From Merdimonas sp963929015 (GTDB lineage: Bacteria > Bacillota > Clostridia > Lachnospirales > Lachnospiraceae), in NCBI RefSeq assembly GCF_963929015.1, contig NZ_CAWVHE010000013.1:124001-188000 (forward strand): 64,000 bases of DNA, in the 5' to 3' direction. Of this stretch, positions 16,628 to 25,654 are shown in pieces; the first letter of the stretch is position 1, and every line of letters begins with the position of its first letter. The position numbers and the translations under genes are program-made. The notes beneath the pieces are model-generated. The model was not told the DNA's origin, searched no databases, and saw only the letters and a program-made list of their open reading frames with translations.

Positions 16628-17881
16628 TCAACTCCTGTCCGTTTTATCTATGGTTTTCCGCTCGCCGCTGACCAGATTGACCATCGTGATCTCTCCGGAC
16701 TTTTTGATATAGATCAGCGTGCCTGCGTAATATTCTTTTCCATACTCTACATACTGCTCCAGCAGTTTATCTTTTGCTTTTTTCAAAAGCTCTGCATTTT
16801 TTCCCCTTCCCCGGAAATCTCTGGCTACGGCTATGGCTTCTTTCTGCCGCCCTTCATCATACAGAATGATCGTATTTTTTCTGGGATACAGGATCCGGAT
16901 CTTCTGACGGGTCAGTGCATTCATCAACTCATCGATCACAATAACACAACCGATAGAAGCAGACTGCTTCCCGAACTTTTCCACCAGATGGTCATACCGC
17001 CCCCCTTTTACAATGGCGTCTCCGGTTCCGTATGTATACCCCCGGAAAATAATCCCTGTATAATATCCATACGTCCCCATCATGCTAAGATCAAAGGTGA
17101 TAAATTTTTCCACTCCGTACAGCTTCAGTATCTCATAAATCTTTTCCAGTCTGCGTACCGCCATCACGCCTTTGGAAGTCGGCGCCGTATTTTTAGCCCG
17201 CTCCAGGATCTCTGCTCCTCCGAGAAGTTCATTTAAGGAGCCAAACGCTTCCCTGGTGCTTCGCTTCACCTGAATACTGTCCAGATACTCCTGCACTCCA
17301 TAATAATTCCGGTTGACGATCAGCTCCCGGATCCGTTCTTCCTCTTCCTCACTCAATGAAGCGTCTTCGATCAGACTCCTGATAAAATCCACATTGCTGA
17401 CTGTAAGCTGAAATTCTTTCAGCCCCACCGCCTGCATGGACTCGATCACCAGGGCCAGCATCTCTGCATCCGCATCCGCAGAATCATCCCCCAGAAGTTC
17501 CGCCCCCATCTGTGTGTTCTCCCGAAGCCTCCCCTGGTAACTGGAGTGGTTCACAAATGTACTGCCTGTATAGCACAAGCGGATCGGAAGCGTCTCTTCC
17601 TGAAAAAGAGTAGCCGCCGCCCGGGCAATGGAAGGTGTAAAGTCCGGCCGGAGAACCAGCGTATTCCCTTCTTTATCAAAAAATTTATATAATTCTCTGG
17701 ACGGGATTGTCCCGATCTCTTTGCGGAAAACATCAAAATACTCAAAGGTAGGCGTCTGGATATCATGATACCCATACATATGAAACACCTTTTTCAGCCG
17801 GGATTCCAGCGAAAGCTTTTTCCCGCACTCGACATTGTAAATATCCCGGACGCCTTCCGGTGTATGCAGCAATTTCTTCAT
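16628..17881 (-). CDS. hisZ: ATP phosphoribosyltransferase regulatory subunit
   Basis: A 417-residue paralogue of histidyl-tRNA synthetase that has no aminoacylation role and instead activates short HisG and confers histidine feedback. Class II synthetase-like motifs are visible (TPTFEYFDVFRKE, LRPDFTPSIARAAAT, GGRYDHLVEKFG). The start at 17881 follows GGGAGG by four bases. It heads the hisZ-hisG-hisD-hisB-hisIE operon. A consensus promoter and palindrome lie just upstream. Confidence 0.94.
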   Translation of the reverse strand: MKKLLHTPEGVRDIYNVECGKKLSLESRLKKVFHMYGYHDIQTPTFEYFDVFRKEIGTIPSRELYKFFDKEGNTLVLRPDFTPSIARAAATLFQEETLPIRLCYTGSTFVNHSSYQGRLRENTQMGAELLGDDSADADAEMLALVIESMQAVGLKEFQLTVSNVDFIRSLIEDASLSEEEEERIRELIVNRNYYGVQEYLDSIQVKRSTREAFGSLNELLGGAEILERAKNTAPTSKGVMAVRRLEKIYEILKLYGVEKFITFDLSMMGTYGYYTGIIFRGYTYGTGDAIVKGGRYDHLVEKFGKQSASIGCVIVIDELMNALTRQKIRILYPRKNTIILYDEGRQKEAIAVARDFRGRGKNAELLKKAKDKLLEQYVEYGKEYYAGTLIYIKKSGEITMVNLVSGERKTIDKTDRS

Positions 17882-17911
17882 AGTCCCTCCCACATTCTTC
17901 CGCAGTTTTAC

Positions 17912-17933
17912 TTTAGTATGCTAATACACTAAA
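17912..17933. promoter_or_regulatory. Palindrome downstream of the his promoter (candidate operator)
   Basis: TTTAGTAT (17912-17919) and ACACTAAA (17926-17933) are near-perfect inverted repeats (7 of 8 pairs) around GCTAAT. The dyad lies about 10-30 bases after the predicted transcript start and before the hisZ ribosome site, a position suited to a repressor. A TrpR-family repressor of his genes is known in Firmicutes, but I cannot match the motif with certainty. Confidence 0.5.
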
Positions 17934-17934
17934 T

Positions 17935-18513
17935 TTAAAAGTTTCTTGAATTATACGCATTTTCCTGACTATTGTCAAGATTTTCCCTTTCCTCAAGATC
18001 CAGGCTGACTGCATCCAGGTAGGGAATATAATATCCTCTTGTAAAATCCATAAAATATCTTTCTTCCAGCTCATCCAGACGAAAACTCTTGCGCCCGCCC
18101 TCTTGCGCCCGCATCCAGAACCTGTAAAGTTCCCGAAATCTAAGATAATAAAGACGGTTTCTGGCAGAATAATAAATCAGAACAAAGGCCACTCCGTCCT
18201 GTTTTTCAAAACGATCCATAAAACGGACCTGATGTTCATGGATGTTCTGGAGCGGAAACGTATCCGCCACACATTCTTTTGCGTCAAAACACACCGGGAT
18301 CCCCTGGACCGCGCCAATATAATCGACGGTGCTTCGCTGATCAAAATAGGCCAGCGTGATCTGTCGGTGTTCCTTATCCATCTTTACTGGTGTGATCGGA
18401 GTCGGAATCTTCTGGATCAGCGCCAGTCCTTTTTCCAGATACCACTCGTTGGTCCGGTTGACCATCTCTTCTAATGTAGAACCTCTAAGGCCTCTTGAAT
18501 TCCATGTTGCCAT
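17935..18513 (-). CDS. recU: Holliday junction resolvase RecU
   Basis: Cleaves four-way junctions in recombination and chromosome segregation in Firmicutes. The 192-residue protein has the RecU signature: GLRGSTLEEMVNRTNEWY, QKIPTPITP, and the nuclease centre STVDYIGAVQG with FDAKECVADTFPLQN. I place the start at the ATG at 18513, six bases from AAAGGAG; an ATG eight codons upstream has no site. The gene overlaps the upstream pseudouridine synthase by 43 bases. Its last 20 codons double as the his promoter. Confidence 0.94.
   Translation of the reverse strand: MATWNSRGLRGSTLEEMVNRTNEWYLEKGLALIQKIPTPITPVKMDKEHRQITLAYFDQRSTVDYIGAVQGIPVCFDAKECVADTFPLQNIHEHQVRFMDRFEKQDGVAFVLIYYSARNRLYYLRFRELYRFWMRAQEGGRKSFRLDELEERYFMDFTRGYYIPYLDAVSLDLEERENLDNSQENAYNSRNF
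17950..17978 (-). promoter_or_regulatory. his operon promoter inside the recU 3' end
   Basis: A full-consensus TTGACA (17973-17978) and TATAAT (17950-17955) are separated by 17 bases on the minus strand. The whole element lies in the last codons of recU, which encode an unconserved-looking Asn-rich tail, and points into hisZ. Confidence 0.8.
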
Positions 18514-19496
18514 GTCGTCTCCTTTATAATCTTCCAAAAATCTGCCGGCACAGGCGCCCGGAATGTCTTTTGCGATACCTTCTGCAGCGGTGGTCCCATC
18601 ACAGGAAAGGTGAGTGAATAAGCGTGCAGCAGCTGATATTTTATCCCGGATTCTTTCCGGTATTTCAGATTAAACTTTGAATCACCGTACTTGGGATCTC
18701 CAAGGATCGGATGTCCCATATGGGAAAGATGTGCGCGGATCTGATGTGTTTTCCCTGTGATCAGATGAACGCTTAACAAGGTCATCTCCCGATTCCACGC
18801 TACCGGCTCATAGGCAGTCTCTATCTTGGTCCCGGAGGCAGTAAGATCGTCCGCAGCAAGGATCTTTACCTGATTGGTTCTTTCATCCTTCGTAAGCCGG
18901 CCTCGTATATGGCCGGAATTTCGGATACAGCCTTTGACAATACAGAGATACCATTTCTCGATGGATCGTTCCCGGAATGCCTGATTTAACATTCGAAGCG
19001 CGGCAAGCGACTTTCCTGCCGCAACAAGTCCGCTGGTATTGCGGTCCAGACGGTTGCAGACGGCAGGACGAAACGTATGAAGCTCCTCTTCCTTTAACTG
19101 TCCGCTTTGGATCAGATAAAACGTAATCGCCTCCACCAGCGAAATATCTCCGGCATTTGCCTTCTGGGACAAAAGGCCGGCAGGCTTATTGATCAGAAGC
19201 ACCTGTTCGTCCTCATATACAAGATCCGGCAAGATTCCGGCTTCCTCCTTTGTTTTTGGAACACTTCTTTCCTTCCTCCCCGAAAACTTTTCCATGGTCT
19301 CGTCAGACAAGAAGAATTTAACGCAGTCCCCCGCCGCAAGCTTCTCCTTTCCTTCCGCTTTTTTCCCGTTTAAAACAATGTTCTTCTTTCGCAGCATTTT
19401 GTAGAAAAAAGAAGCGGGGGCTTCTTTCAGGTATTTTTTTAAAAACTTATCCAGTCTCTGACCGGCTTCTTTTTCTTTGATAATGATTTCTCTCAT
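18471..19496 (-). CDS. RluA-family pseudouridine synthase
   Basis: Converts specific uridines in rRNA to pseudouridine. The 341 residues comprise an S4 RNA-binding domain (about 1-60, QRLDKFLKKYL) and the RluA catalytic domain with the nucleophile Asp151 in NRLDRNTSGL, plus GKTHQIRAHLSHMGHPILGDPKYG. The target uridine cannot be named: RluC and RluD types look alike. It overlaps recU and lies 18 bases after the membrane-protein gene. Confidence 0.9.
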   Translation of the reverse strand: MREIIIKEKEAGQRLDKFLKKYLKEAPASFFYKMLRKKNIVLNGKKAEGKEKLAAGDCVKFFLSDETMEKFSGRKERSVPKTKEEAGILPDLVYEDEQVLLINKPAGLLSQKANAGDISLVEAITFYLIQSGQLKEEELHTFRPAVCNRLDRNTSGLVAAGKSLAALRMLNQAFRERSIEKWYLCIVKGCIRNSGHIRGRLTKDERTNQVKILAADDLTASGTKIETAYEPVAWNREMTLLSVHLITGKTHQIRAHLSHMGHPILGDPKYGDSKFNLKYRKESGIKYQLLHAYSLTFPVMGPPLQKVSQKTFRAPVPADFWKIIKETTWQHGIQEALEVLH

Positions 19497-19513
19497 AGGA
19501 TTCCTTTTTACTG

Positions 19514-20086
19514 TTACATGGAAATACTGTAAATGATCTTACGAACGGACCGGTCGCGGCGCTGATCCGGCTGCTGGACTGCGGCTATATTGCCAAGACC
19601 TTCCACTCTGGCAAGAAATGCGTGATAGTCATGAAAGATTTTCACCGTCATTTTATCATACCGGTTATTTTTCAGCGTGGTCTTAATATGACGCGCAAGT
19701 GTAGTCTCATCCGTCTTTGTGCTGCTGGTATATCCGCACACCACATGTCCGGAAATAACAAGCGCGTCCACAGACATCACTTTTTCTTTGCTGGTAATGA
19801 TCAGGTCATACGCTCTGGTAAGAAGAGCTGCTTTTTCTTCCAGTTCCAGATATTTTTCCCTGCTGATACTCTGATATGGCGCCATCGTGATAAATTCCAC
19901 CAGCATTTTGGCAGCCGGCAGGCATCCCACAGCAGCAGCCACTGTAAACAGATTCATCCGGCTTCCTGTCTGCTGATATCCCAGAAAAAACACCGCTGCA
20001 ACGATTGCAAATTCCCCCACAGCGAACATCAGATACCTCATTTTTCTCGCCTTGATATATCCGGGCTGTCCCTTTTCAATTTTCAT
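19514..20086 (-). CDS. Membrane protein of unknown function
   Basis: A 190-residue protein I do not recognise. Two hydrophobic segments are visible near residues 19-37 and 45-65, then a soluble C-terminal half (KYLELEEKAALLTRAYDLIITSKEKVMSVDALVISGHVVCGY and on). The soluble part has no motif I can name. Position between SDR and RluA-type genes in a tight minus-strand run suggests co-transcription but not function. Confidence 0.7.
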   Translation of the reverse strand: MKIEKGQPGYIKARKMRYLMFAVGEFAIVAAVFFLGYQQTGSRMNLFTVAAAVGCLPAAKMLVEFITMAPYQSISREKYLELEEKAALLTRAYDLIITSKEKVMSVDALVISGHVVCGYTSSTKTDETTLARHIKTTLKNNRYDKMTVKIFHDYHAFLARVEGLGNIAAVQQPDQRRDRSVRKIIYSISM

Positions 20087-20131
20087 CCTTCTACTACTCC
20101 TCTTTCTTTTGATATGATCCTCCGCTGAACT

Positions 20132-20926
20132 CTAGGAAGAAGCATGCTGTTTTCCGTCTGATTCCGATATATGATTGACCCTTGCCATCACAGCTGCCAG
20201 CAAAACGTCCGGCAGCAGTTTGCAAAGAACTCTTGCCGCCTTCATAGATGTTCCGTATACAGACACGCTTTTTCCTCTTGCCGCGTCTTTCAGAGCCTGC
20301 CGCACCACGCTGGCAGCATCTGCCCGGACCGTTTTTTTCAGATTTCCCGGAAGTTCTCCGGAAATCCGGAAAAATTCTGTCTCCACCGGTCCCGGACACA
20401 CGGCGGTCACCAGGATCCCTTTCCTCTTTAACTCTTCCCGAAGAGCCAGGGAAAAGCGATACACATAAGATTTCCCTGCTGCATACACGGCAAAACCGGG
20501 CTGTGGACAAAAAGCCGCGGCAGACGAAACATTCACGATCCTGCTGCCCCTGTCCATAAACGGCAGACAGATCCCTGTCATCTTCGTCAGCGCTTTCAGA
20601 TTCAGGTCCACCATTCCCAGCTGCTCTGACAGAGGAATGGCGTCAAACGCGCCCATTTTCCCGTATCCGGCCGCATTGACCAGCATGCGTATCTTTCCAG
20701 ATCTTCGGTCCAGCTCTTTTTCGATCCTCTCATAAATATAATCTCTTTTCAGATCTCCGTCAAAGATCCTAACCGGGACCGTACTTTCTTTTTCCAGTTC
20801 TTTCAGCCGATCTGTTCTTCTTGACACCACCCAGATCTCATCCAGCTGCCGGTAAAGCATCGGGATCTGTCTTGCGAACTCCCTTCCCATCCCGGAAGAA
20901 GCTCCTGTGATCACTGCAATTTTCAT
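20132..20926 (-). CDS. SDR-family NAD(P)-dependent oxidoreductase
   Basis: A 264-residue short-chain dehydrogenase. The cofactor motif TGASSGMG lies at residues 7-14, NAAGYG follows, and the catalytic Ser (VNVSSAAAF) and Tyr-x3-Lys (YAAGK) are present. The substrate is unknown. The C-terminal part continues past the catalytic core with a positively charged helix. The start overlaps the end of the upstream radical SAM gene by four bases (ATGA), so translation is coupled. Confidence 0.88.
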   Translation of the reverse strand: MKIAVITGASSGMGREFARQIPMLYRQLDEIWVVSRRTDRLKELEKESTVPVRIFDGDLKRDYIYERIEKELDRRSGKIRMLVNAAGYGKMGAFDAIPLSEQLGMVDLNLKALTKMTGICLPFMDRGSRIVNVSSAAAFCPQPGFAVYAAGKSYVYRFSLALREELKRKGILVTAVCPGPVETEFFRISGELPGNLKKTVRADAASVVRQALKDAARGKSVSVYGTSMKAARVLCKLLPDVLLAAVMARVNHISESDGKQHASS

Positions 20927-22806
20927 GATTTCTCCTTCTTTTTTTTATGCACATTCCGAATGGTTTTTTTCCTGGTGTGCGCCTTCTTTTTTTCGCTCAC
21001 GGCCATCCCCGTTTTCGGGCGGATCAGACAGCGCCTGTCATATCCCACCAGATCCATCCGCCCCGTCTTTTTCAGCGCCTCCAGGACAAGATCGTAGTTT
21101 TTGGGATCCCGATACTGGATCAGGGCTCTTTGCATCGCTTTCTCATGAGGATTTTTCGGCACATAGACCGGTTTCATATCCCTGGGATCCACACCGGTAT
21201 AATACATGCAGGTAGAGATGGTGGAGGGCGTCGGATAAAAATCCTGCACCTGCTCGGGCATATAGCCCAGATCCCGCAGGTATTCCGCCAGCTTCACCGC
21301 TTCCTTCATCGTAGATCCCGGATGCGACGACATCAGGTAAGGCACCAGATACTGATCTTTTCCCAGTTCCCGGTTTATCTTCTGATATTTCTTTACAAAT
21401 GCCTGATAAACTTTATTTTCCGGTTTTCCCATCCTGGCAAGCACTGCGTCCGAAATATGTTCCGGCGCCACTTTCAGCTGGCCGCTCACATGATAGGCAC
21501 ACAGCTCCCGCAGGAAGGTGTCGTCCGGATCTGCCATCACATAATCAAACCGGATCCCGGACCGGATAAATACTTTTTTTACACCTGGAATCTTCCGCAG
21601 TTTCCTAAGAAGAGCCACATAATCCCGGTGATCCGCCGTAAGGTTTCTGCAGGGCTCTGGGAACAGGCACTGCCGGTGGCTGCACACTCCATGCTCCAGC
21701 TGCTTTTTACAGGAAGGCATCCGAAAATTCGCCGTTGGTCCTCCTACATCGTGAATATACCCCTTAAAATCGGGCTCCTCCGTCATAGACTGCGCTTCCC
21801 GGATCAGCGATTCGTGGCTTCTGGTCTGCAAGATCCTGCCCTGATGGAAGGCAAGGGCGCAGAAACTGCAGCCTCCAAAGCAGCCCCTGTTGCTGACCAG
21901 AGAAAACTTCACTTCAGATATTGCCGGAACCCCTCCGTCCTTTTCATAAGAAGGATGATACGTCCGCATATAAGGATAGGCATAAATATCGTCCATCTCT
22001 TCCTGGCTAAGCGGCTTTGCCGGAGGGTTCTGCACTACAAAAAGATGCTCTCCGTAAGGTTCCGCCAGGCACTTCCCGGCGATTGGATCTGTATTACAGT
22101 ACTGGATGTAAAAGCTCCTTGCATAAGCCAGCTTATCCTGTGTCAGCTCCTCATAGGCAGGCAGGATAACCGGTTCGTAAACACTGTCCAGAGACCTGGC
22201 CTTAAACACTGTTCCGGCAATGAATGTAAGATCCTTTACGTCAATACCGGCGTCAAGAGCATCCGCGATTTCCAGGACAGAGCGCTCCCCCATGCCATAG
22301 GAGATGATATCTGCTCCGGAATCCAGAAGAACCGATCGCTTAAGCCGATCCGACCAGTAGTCGTAATGAGCCATTCTCCGCAGGCTTGCCTCGATCCCGC
22401 CCAGGATAATGGGCACGTCTTTGTACGTCTGCCGGACCAGATTGCTGTACACGGTTGCCGCGCGGTCCGGTCGTTTTCCCATCACTCCTCCCGGCGTATA
22501 GGCGTCCGTCTTCCGCCGCTTTTTCGATACCGAATAATGATTCACCATGGAATCCATGTTCCCTGCAGAAATCAGAAATCCAAGCCTGGGGCGTCCGTAT
22601 TCTGTCACAGAAGACCGATCTTTCCAGTCCGGCTGTGCGATCACTCCCACTTTATAACCGTGAGCCTCCAGATGCCTGGTAATGATTGCATGACCAAAGG
22701 ACGGATGATCTACATAGGCATCCCCGGATATATAGACAAAATCTACCTGCTCCCAGCCTCTCTCTTCCATATCTCTGCGGCAGAGAGGCAAAAATCCCTG
22801 TCTCAT
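20923..22806 (-). CDS. YgiQ-family radical SAM protein
   Basis: A 627-residue member of the YgiQ family (UPF0313). It has an N-terminal segment (VDFVYISGDAYVDHPSFGHAII) resembling B12-type domains, the radical SAM cluster NRGCFGGCSFCAL in the middle and a basic C-terminal tail rich in Lys/Arg. The family's reaction is unproven. The start overlaps the HAD gene stop by four bases, and its own stop overlaps the SDR start, giving three tightly coupled genes. Confidence 0.9.
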   Translation of the reverse strand: MRQGFLPLCRRDMEERGWEQVDFVYISGDAYVDHPSFGHAIITRHLEAHGYKVGVIAQPDWKDRSSVTEYGRPRLGFLISAGNMDSMVNHYSVSKKRRKTDAYTPGGVMGKRPDRAATVYSNLVRQTYKDVPIILGGIEASLRRMAHYDYWSDRLKRSVLLDSGADIISYGMGERSVLEIADALDAGIDVKDLTFIAGTVFKARSLDSVYEPVILPAYEELTQDKLAYARSFYIQYCNTDPIAGKCLAEPYGEHLFVVQNPPAKPLSQEEMDDIYAYPYMRTYHPSYEKDGGVPAISEVKFSLVSNRGCFGGCSFCALAFHQGRILQTRSHESLIREAQSMTEEPDFKGYIHDVGGPTANFRMPSCKKQLEHGVCSHRQCLFPEPCRNLTADHRDYVALLRKLRKIPGVKKVFIRSGIRFDYVMADPDDTFLRELCAYHVSGQLKVAPEHISDAVLARMGKPENKVYQAFVKKYQKINRELGKDQYLVPYLMSSHPGSTMKEAVKLAEYLRDLGYMPEQVQDFYPTPSTISTCMYYTGVDPRDMKPVYVPKNPHEKAMQRALIQYRDPKNYDLVLEALKKTGRMDLVGYDRRCLIRPKTGMAVSEKKKAHTRKKTIRNVHKKKKEKS

Positions 22807-23489
22807 GGCAGCACCTCGTATGTTTCATTTGGTATATCATGATAGTCCTGTATATAATAATCTGCCAGTTCTCTCTTTCGCATTCTCTGCGGCTCTGAAA
22901 AATCATCCTTCACCGCGCAGACACGCATCCCTGCATTTTTGCCTGCCAGAATCCCCATCGGAACATCTTCAAACACCAGACATCTCTCCGGAGAAACCTC
23001 CATCTCTCCGGCTACCATCAGGTATACATCCGGCGCAGGCTTTCCGGCTCCCGCCTCTCCGGCAGTACGCACAACATCAAACAGCCCGCCGATCTTCAGT
23101 GCCTCCAGCGCGTCTTCGGTCAGTTCCCTGGCGTTGCTGGTGGCAATCCCGATCTTTTTCCCCTGGGAACGCATCTCACAGATAAATGCATGAGCGCCTT
23201 CTTTCATCGCCACCTGAGTACGATATTTTTCTCTCGCCATCACAAGCCATTCATCCATCACTTCCTGGCGGCTCTGTGAAAGCTGCGGAAATGTATCCAG
23301 AAAAAACTGAGCCACTTCCGCATAACTCATGCCCTCCATGGCTTCATGAAACCCTTCCGGCTTCTCCAGATCATATTTCCTTAAATAATCATCATCAATG
23401 GACGGCCAGATCCACATGGAATCCAACAGGGTTCCATCCATATCAAAAATAATCCCATCAATATTTTCCAGCATTTTCGTCTGTAACAC
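22803..23489 (-). CDS. HAD-superfamily phosphatase, beta-phosphoglucomutase-like
   Basis: About 228 residues with HAD motif I DMDGTLLDS, motif II IATSNA and motif IV FEDVPMGILAGKNAGM. The helical cap after motif I places it in the group that includes beta-phosphoglucomutase and sugar-phosphatases; the substrate is unknown. The start is uncertain: a GTG at 23489 lies seven bases from AGAGGAG, while homologues could also begin at the ATG at 23474. It overlaps the upstream pseudouridine synthase gene. Confidence 0.85.
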   Translation of the reverse strand: MLQTKMLENIDGIIFDMDGTLLDSMWIWPSIDDDYLRKYDLEKPEGFHEAMEGMSYAEVAQFFLDTFPQLSQSRQEVMDEWLVMAREKYRTQVAMKEGAHAFICEMRSQGKKIGIATSNARELTEDALEALKIGGLFDVVRTAGEAGAGKPAPDVYLMVAGEMEVSPERCLVFEDVPMGILAGKNAGMRVCAVKDDFSEPQRMRKRELADYYIQDYHDIPNETYEVLP

Positions 23490-24192
23490 TTGCAATCTCC
23501 TCTTTGGTCAGCGGCCGGTATTCCCCGGGCGCCAGCGCCGGATCAAGCGTCAGTTTCCCCATAGACAGTCTCTTTAAGTAGAGCACCTGCATACCTACAG
23601 CCTGAAACATCCGCTTGATCTGATGATATTTTCCTTCCCGGATCGTCAAAAGGACCTGGGAAACCGGGCCGCTTGCAAGGATTTCCATTTTGGCCGGTCT
23701 CGTCCTTTCTTCCGTCCCATTTTCCCCAATATCCACTCCTGCTTCCAGGATCTTTTTTTCTGCCCCGGTTACCTTTCCTTCTACACGGACAAAATACGTC
23801 TTATCCACATGATGGGACGGGGAAAGCAGCCGGTGTGCCAGCGCCCCGTCATTGGTGATCAGAAGAAGCCCTTCTGTGTCTTTATCCAGTCTGCCTGCAG
23901 GAAACAGGTCTTTTCTCTTTTTTTCCCGGATCAGGTCTACCACCACGGGGTCTCGCCTGTCTTCTGTAGCGGAAACCACGCCGGCCGGCTTGTTCAACAT
24001 ATAGTATTCATATTTTACATAAGATACTGGCTTCTCCTCAAAGCAGACCTGGTCACTGGTTTCACTGACCTTTTCTTCCGGGCGAAGAGCCGGACTTCCA
24101 TTGACCGTTACCATGCCTTTTCTGATATATTTTTTTACTTCCTGCCGGGTTCCGATCCCCATCTCAGCTAGGAATTTATCCAGCCGCATCAT
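23458..24192 (-). CDS. RsuA-family 16S/23S rRNA pseudouridine synthase
   Basis: About 244 residues: an S4 domain (RLDKFLAEMGIGTRQEVKKYI) then the RsuA/RluB/E/F catalytic domain with GRLDKDTEGLLLITNDG, where the Asp is the nucleophile, and EGKYHQIKRMFQAVG near the end. The exact uridine is not predictable. I choose the ATG at 24192, eight bases from GGAGG, which overlaps the stop of the upstream methyltransferase gene. Confidence 0.88.
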   Translation of the reverse strand: MMRLDKFLAEMGIGTRQEVKKYIRKGMVTVNGSPALRPEEKVSETSDQVCFEEKPVSYVKYEYYMLNKPAGVVSATEDRRDPVVVDLIREKKRKDLFPAGRLDKDTEGLLLITNDGALAHRLLSPSHHVDKTYFVRVEGKVTGAEKKILEAGVDIGENGTEERTRPAKMEILASGPVSQVLLTIREGKYHQIKRMFQAVGMQVLYLKRLSMGKLTLDPALAPGEYRPLTKEEIASVTDENAGKY

Positions 24193-25577
24193 CCGCAGAT
24201 CCTCCATCCGGGCAGATATTTATTCTTCAAAGTTCCTTTGTTCAGTTTCCCGAATCCCAGAGGAAATCCGTCCACACAAACCAGATACCATCCAGAAGCG
24301 CCGGCACCTGTAAGATCTTCCACTTCCAGAGTTTCTCCCTTCAGATACCGGAGTACCCGCTCGTCTTTGGAAGAAAGATCGATGCAGGCGTCATAAGTCT
24401 CCTTCTGAAGCGTCATGGCAAAGGCCTGGCTTGGCTCAAACCGGTTCTTTTTCAGTTCTCCCAGCAAGAGGCCTGTACGTAAAAACCTAAGACCTTTCAG
24501 ATCCGGCAGGCCTTCCGGCAACTCATAGATCCGGTCTCCCCGGATGTCCAGATATTCCTCCCTAAGGGGCCTGGAAACATGCTGCCAGAATTCCAAAAGC
24601 TCCTGCGGTACTTTTTTCTTCCGCATCCCTGCGCCGGAAAACGACTCCGGATCCCTTTCCTTTTTGCCCTTCTTCTTTAAAAGCGCAAGGTAATGCCCCT
24701 CCCCTTTCATCCGGTGAGGAAAGATCCGCACGGTTTTCTTAAGATCTGCCGGGCATTCAGGCGCTTCGTCCGGTATCCCCGGCGCAAATCCCTCGTAGGG
24801 CTCTATAGGAAGGATCTCAAAGTCCGGAAGCGTCCGGAGCAGATGGGCAATGACCTGCTCATTTTCTCTCCCGTCAAACGTACAGGTAGAATAAAGGAGC
24901 ATTCCGCCCGGTCTTAACATCGATGCAGCCTGTAAGATCACATTCTTCTGGATATTACTGAAAAATTCCGGGCCATGTTCCTCCCAGGCGCGCACCATTT
25001 TCCGGTCTTTTCGGAACATCCCCTCCCCGGAACAGGGCGCATCAATCAGGATCTTATCAAAATATTCCGGAAAATATTCGGAAAGCTTTCCCGGCTCCTC
25101 GCAGGACACCAGCACATTTCCGATCCCGAATACTTCCAGATTTTTCAAAAGTCCCTTAGCTCTGGAGCTGCTGATGTCATTGGCCACCAGAAGTCCCTGT
25201 CCCTTTAATCTGGCTCCCAGTTCTGTCGCCTTACCGCCGGGCGCCGCGCACAGATCCAGCACCCGCTCTCCCGGCTCCACCGGAAGACGGCTTGCCGGCG
25301 TCATGGCGCTTGGCTCCTGCAGGTAATAAAGTCCCGCATAATAATACGGATGTCTGGCAGGCGCACAGGTCTCTCCGTCATAATAATATCCATTGGGGAT
25401 CCATGGCACAGGCCAGATCTCAAAAGGACAGATCTTTTCAAATTCTTCTGGCGTTATTTTCCCTGTATTTACGCGCAGCCCATAATACCTGGGCTCTTCA
25501 TAGCAGCCAATATAAGCCGCAAATTCCTCTTTCAAAAGGCGTCTCATTTTATCTTCAAATGCAAGAGGCAGATGCAT
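24189..25577 (-). CDS. NOL1/NOP2/Sun-family RNA m5C methyltransferase (RsmF-like)
   Basis: A 462-residue SAM-dependent cytosine-5 RNA methyltransferase. LCAAPGGKATELG binds SAM; the two catalytic cysteines are in DAPCSGEGMFRKD and YSTCTFDGREN. A C-terminal extension after about residue 300 resembles the RsmF-type RNA-binding tail. Start at 25577 is supported by AGGAGG six bases upstream. Bacterial relatives modify 16S rRNA; the exact position is inference. Confidence 0.9.
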   Translation of the reverse strand: MHLPLAFEDKMRRLLKEEFAAYIGCYEEPRYYGLRVNTGKITPEEFEKICPFEIWPVPWIPNGYYYDGETCAPARHPYYYAGLYYLQEPSAMTPASRLPVEPGERVLDLCAAPGGKATELGARLKGQGLLVANDISSSRAKGLLKNLEVFGIGNVLVSCEEPGKLSEYFPEYFDKILIDAPCSGEGMFRKDRKMVRAWEEHGPEFFSNIQKNVILQAASMLRPGGMLLYSTCTFDGRENEQVIAHLLRTLPDFEILPIEPYEGFAPGIPDEAPECPADLKKTVRIFPHRMKGEGHYLALLKKKGKKERDPESFSGAGMRKKKVPQELLEFWQHVSRPLREEYLDIRGDRIYELPEGLPDLKGLRFLRTGLLLGELKKNRFEPSQAFAMTLQKETYDACIDLSSKDERVLRYLKGETLEVEDLTGAGASGWYLVCVDGFPLGFGKLNKGTLKNKYLPGWRICG

Positions 25578-25654
25578 GGTATTCCTCCTGTTCTTTTGTT
25601 TATCCGCTTTTGAGCACATACATATTTTAGTATATCACATTCCCAGCCAGAACT

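Noticed and set aside
20947..22842. 631-codon open frame on the plus strand opposite the YgiQ-like gene
   Set aside because: It mirrors the codon usage of the minus-strand gene, has no recognised domain and no good ribosome site; the minus-strand product has a clear radical SAM motif.
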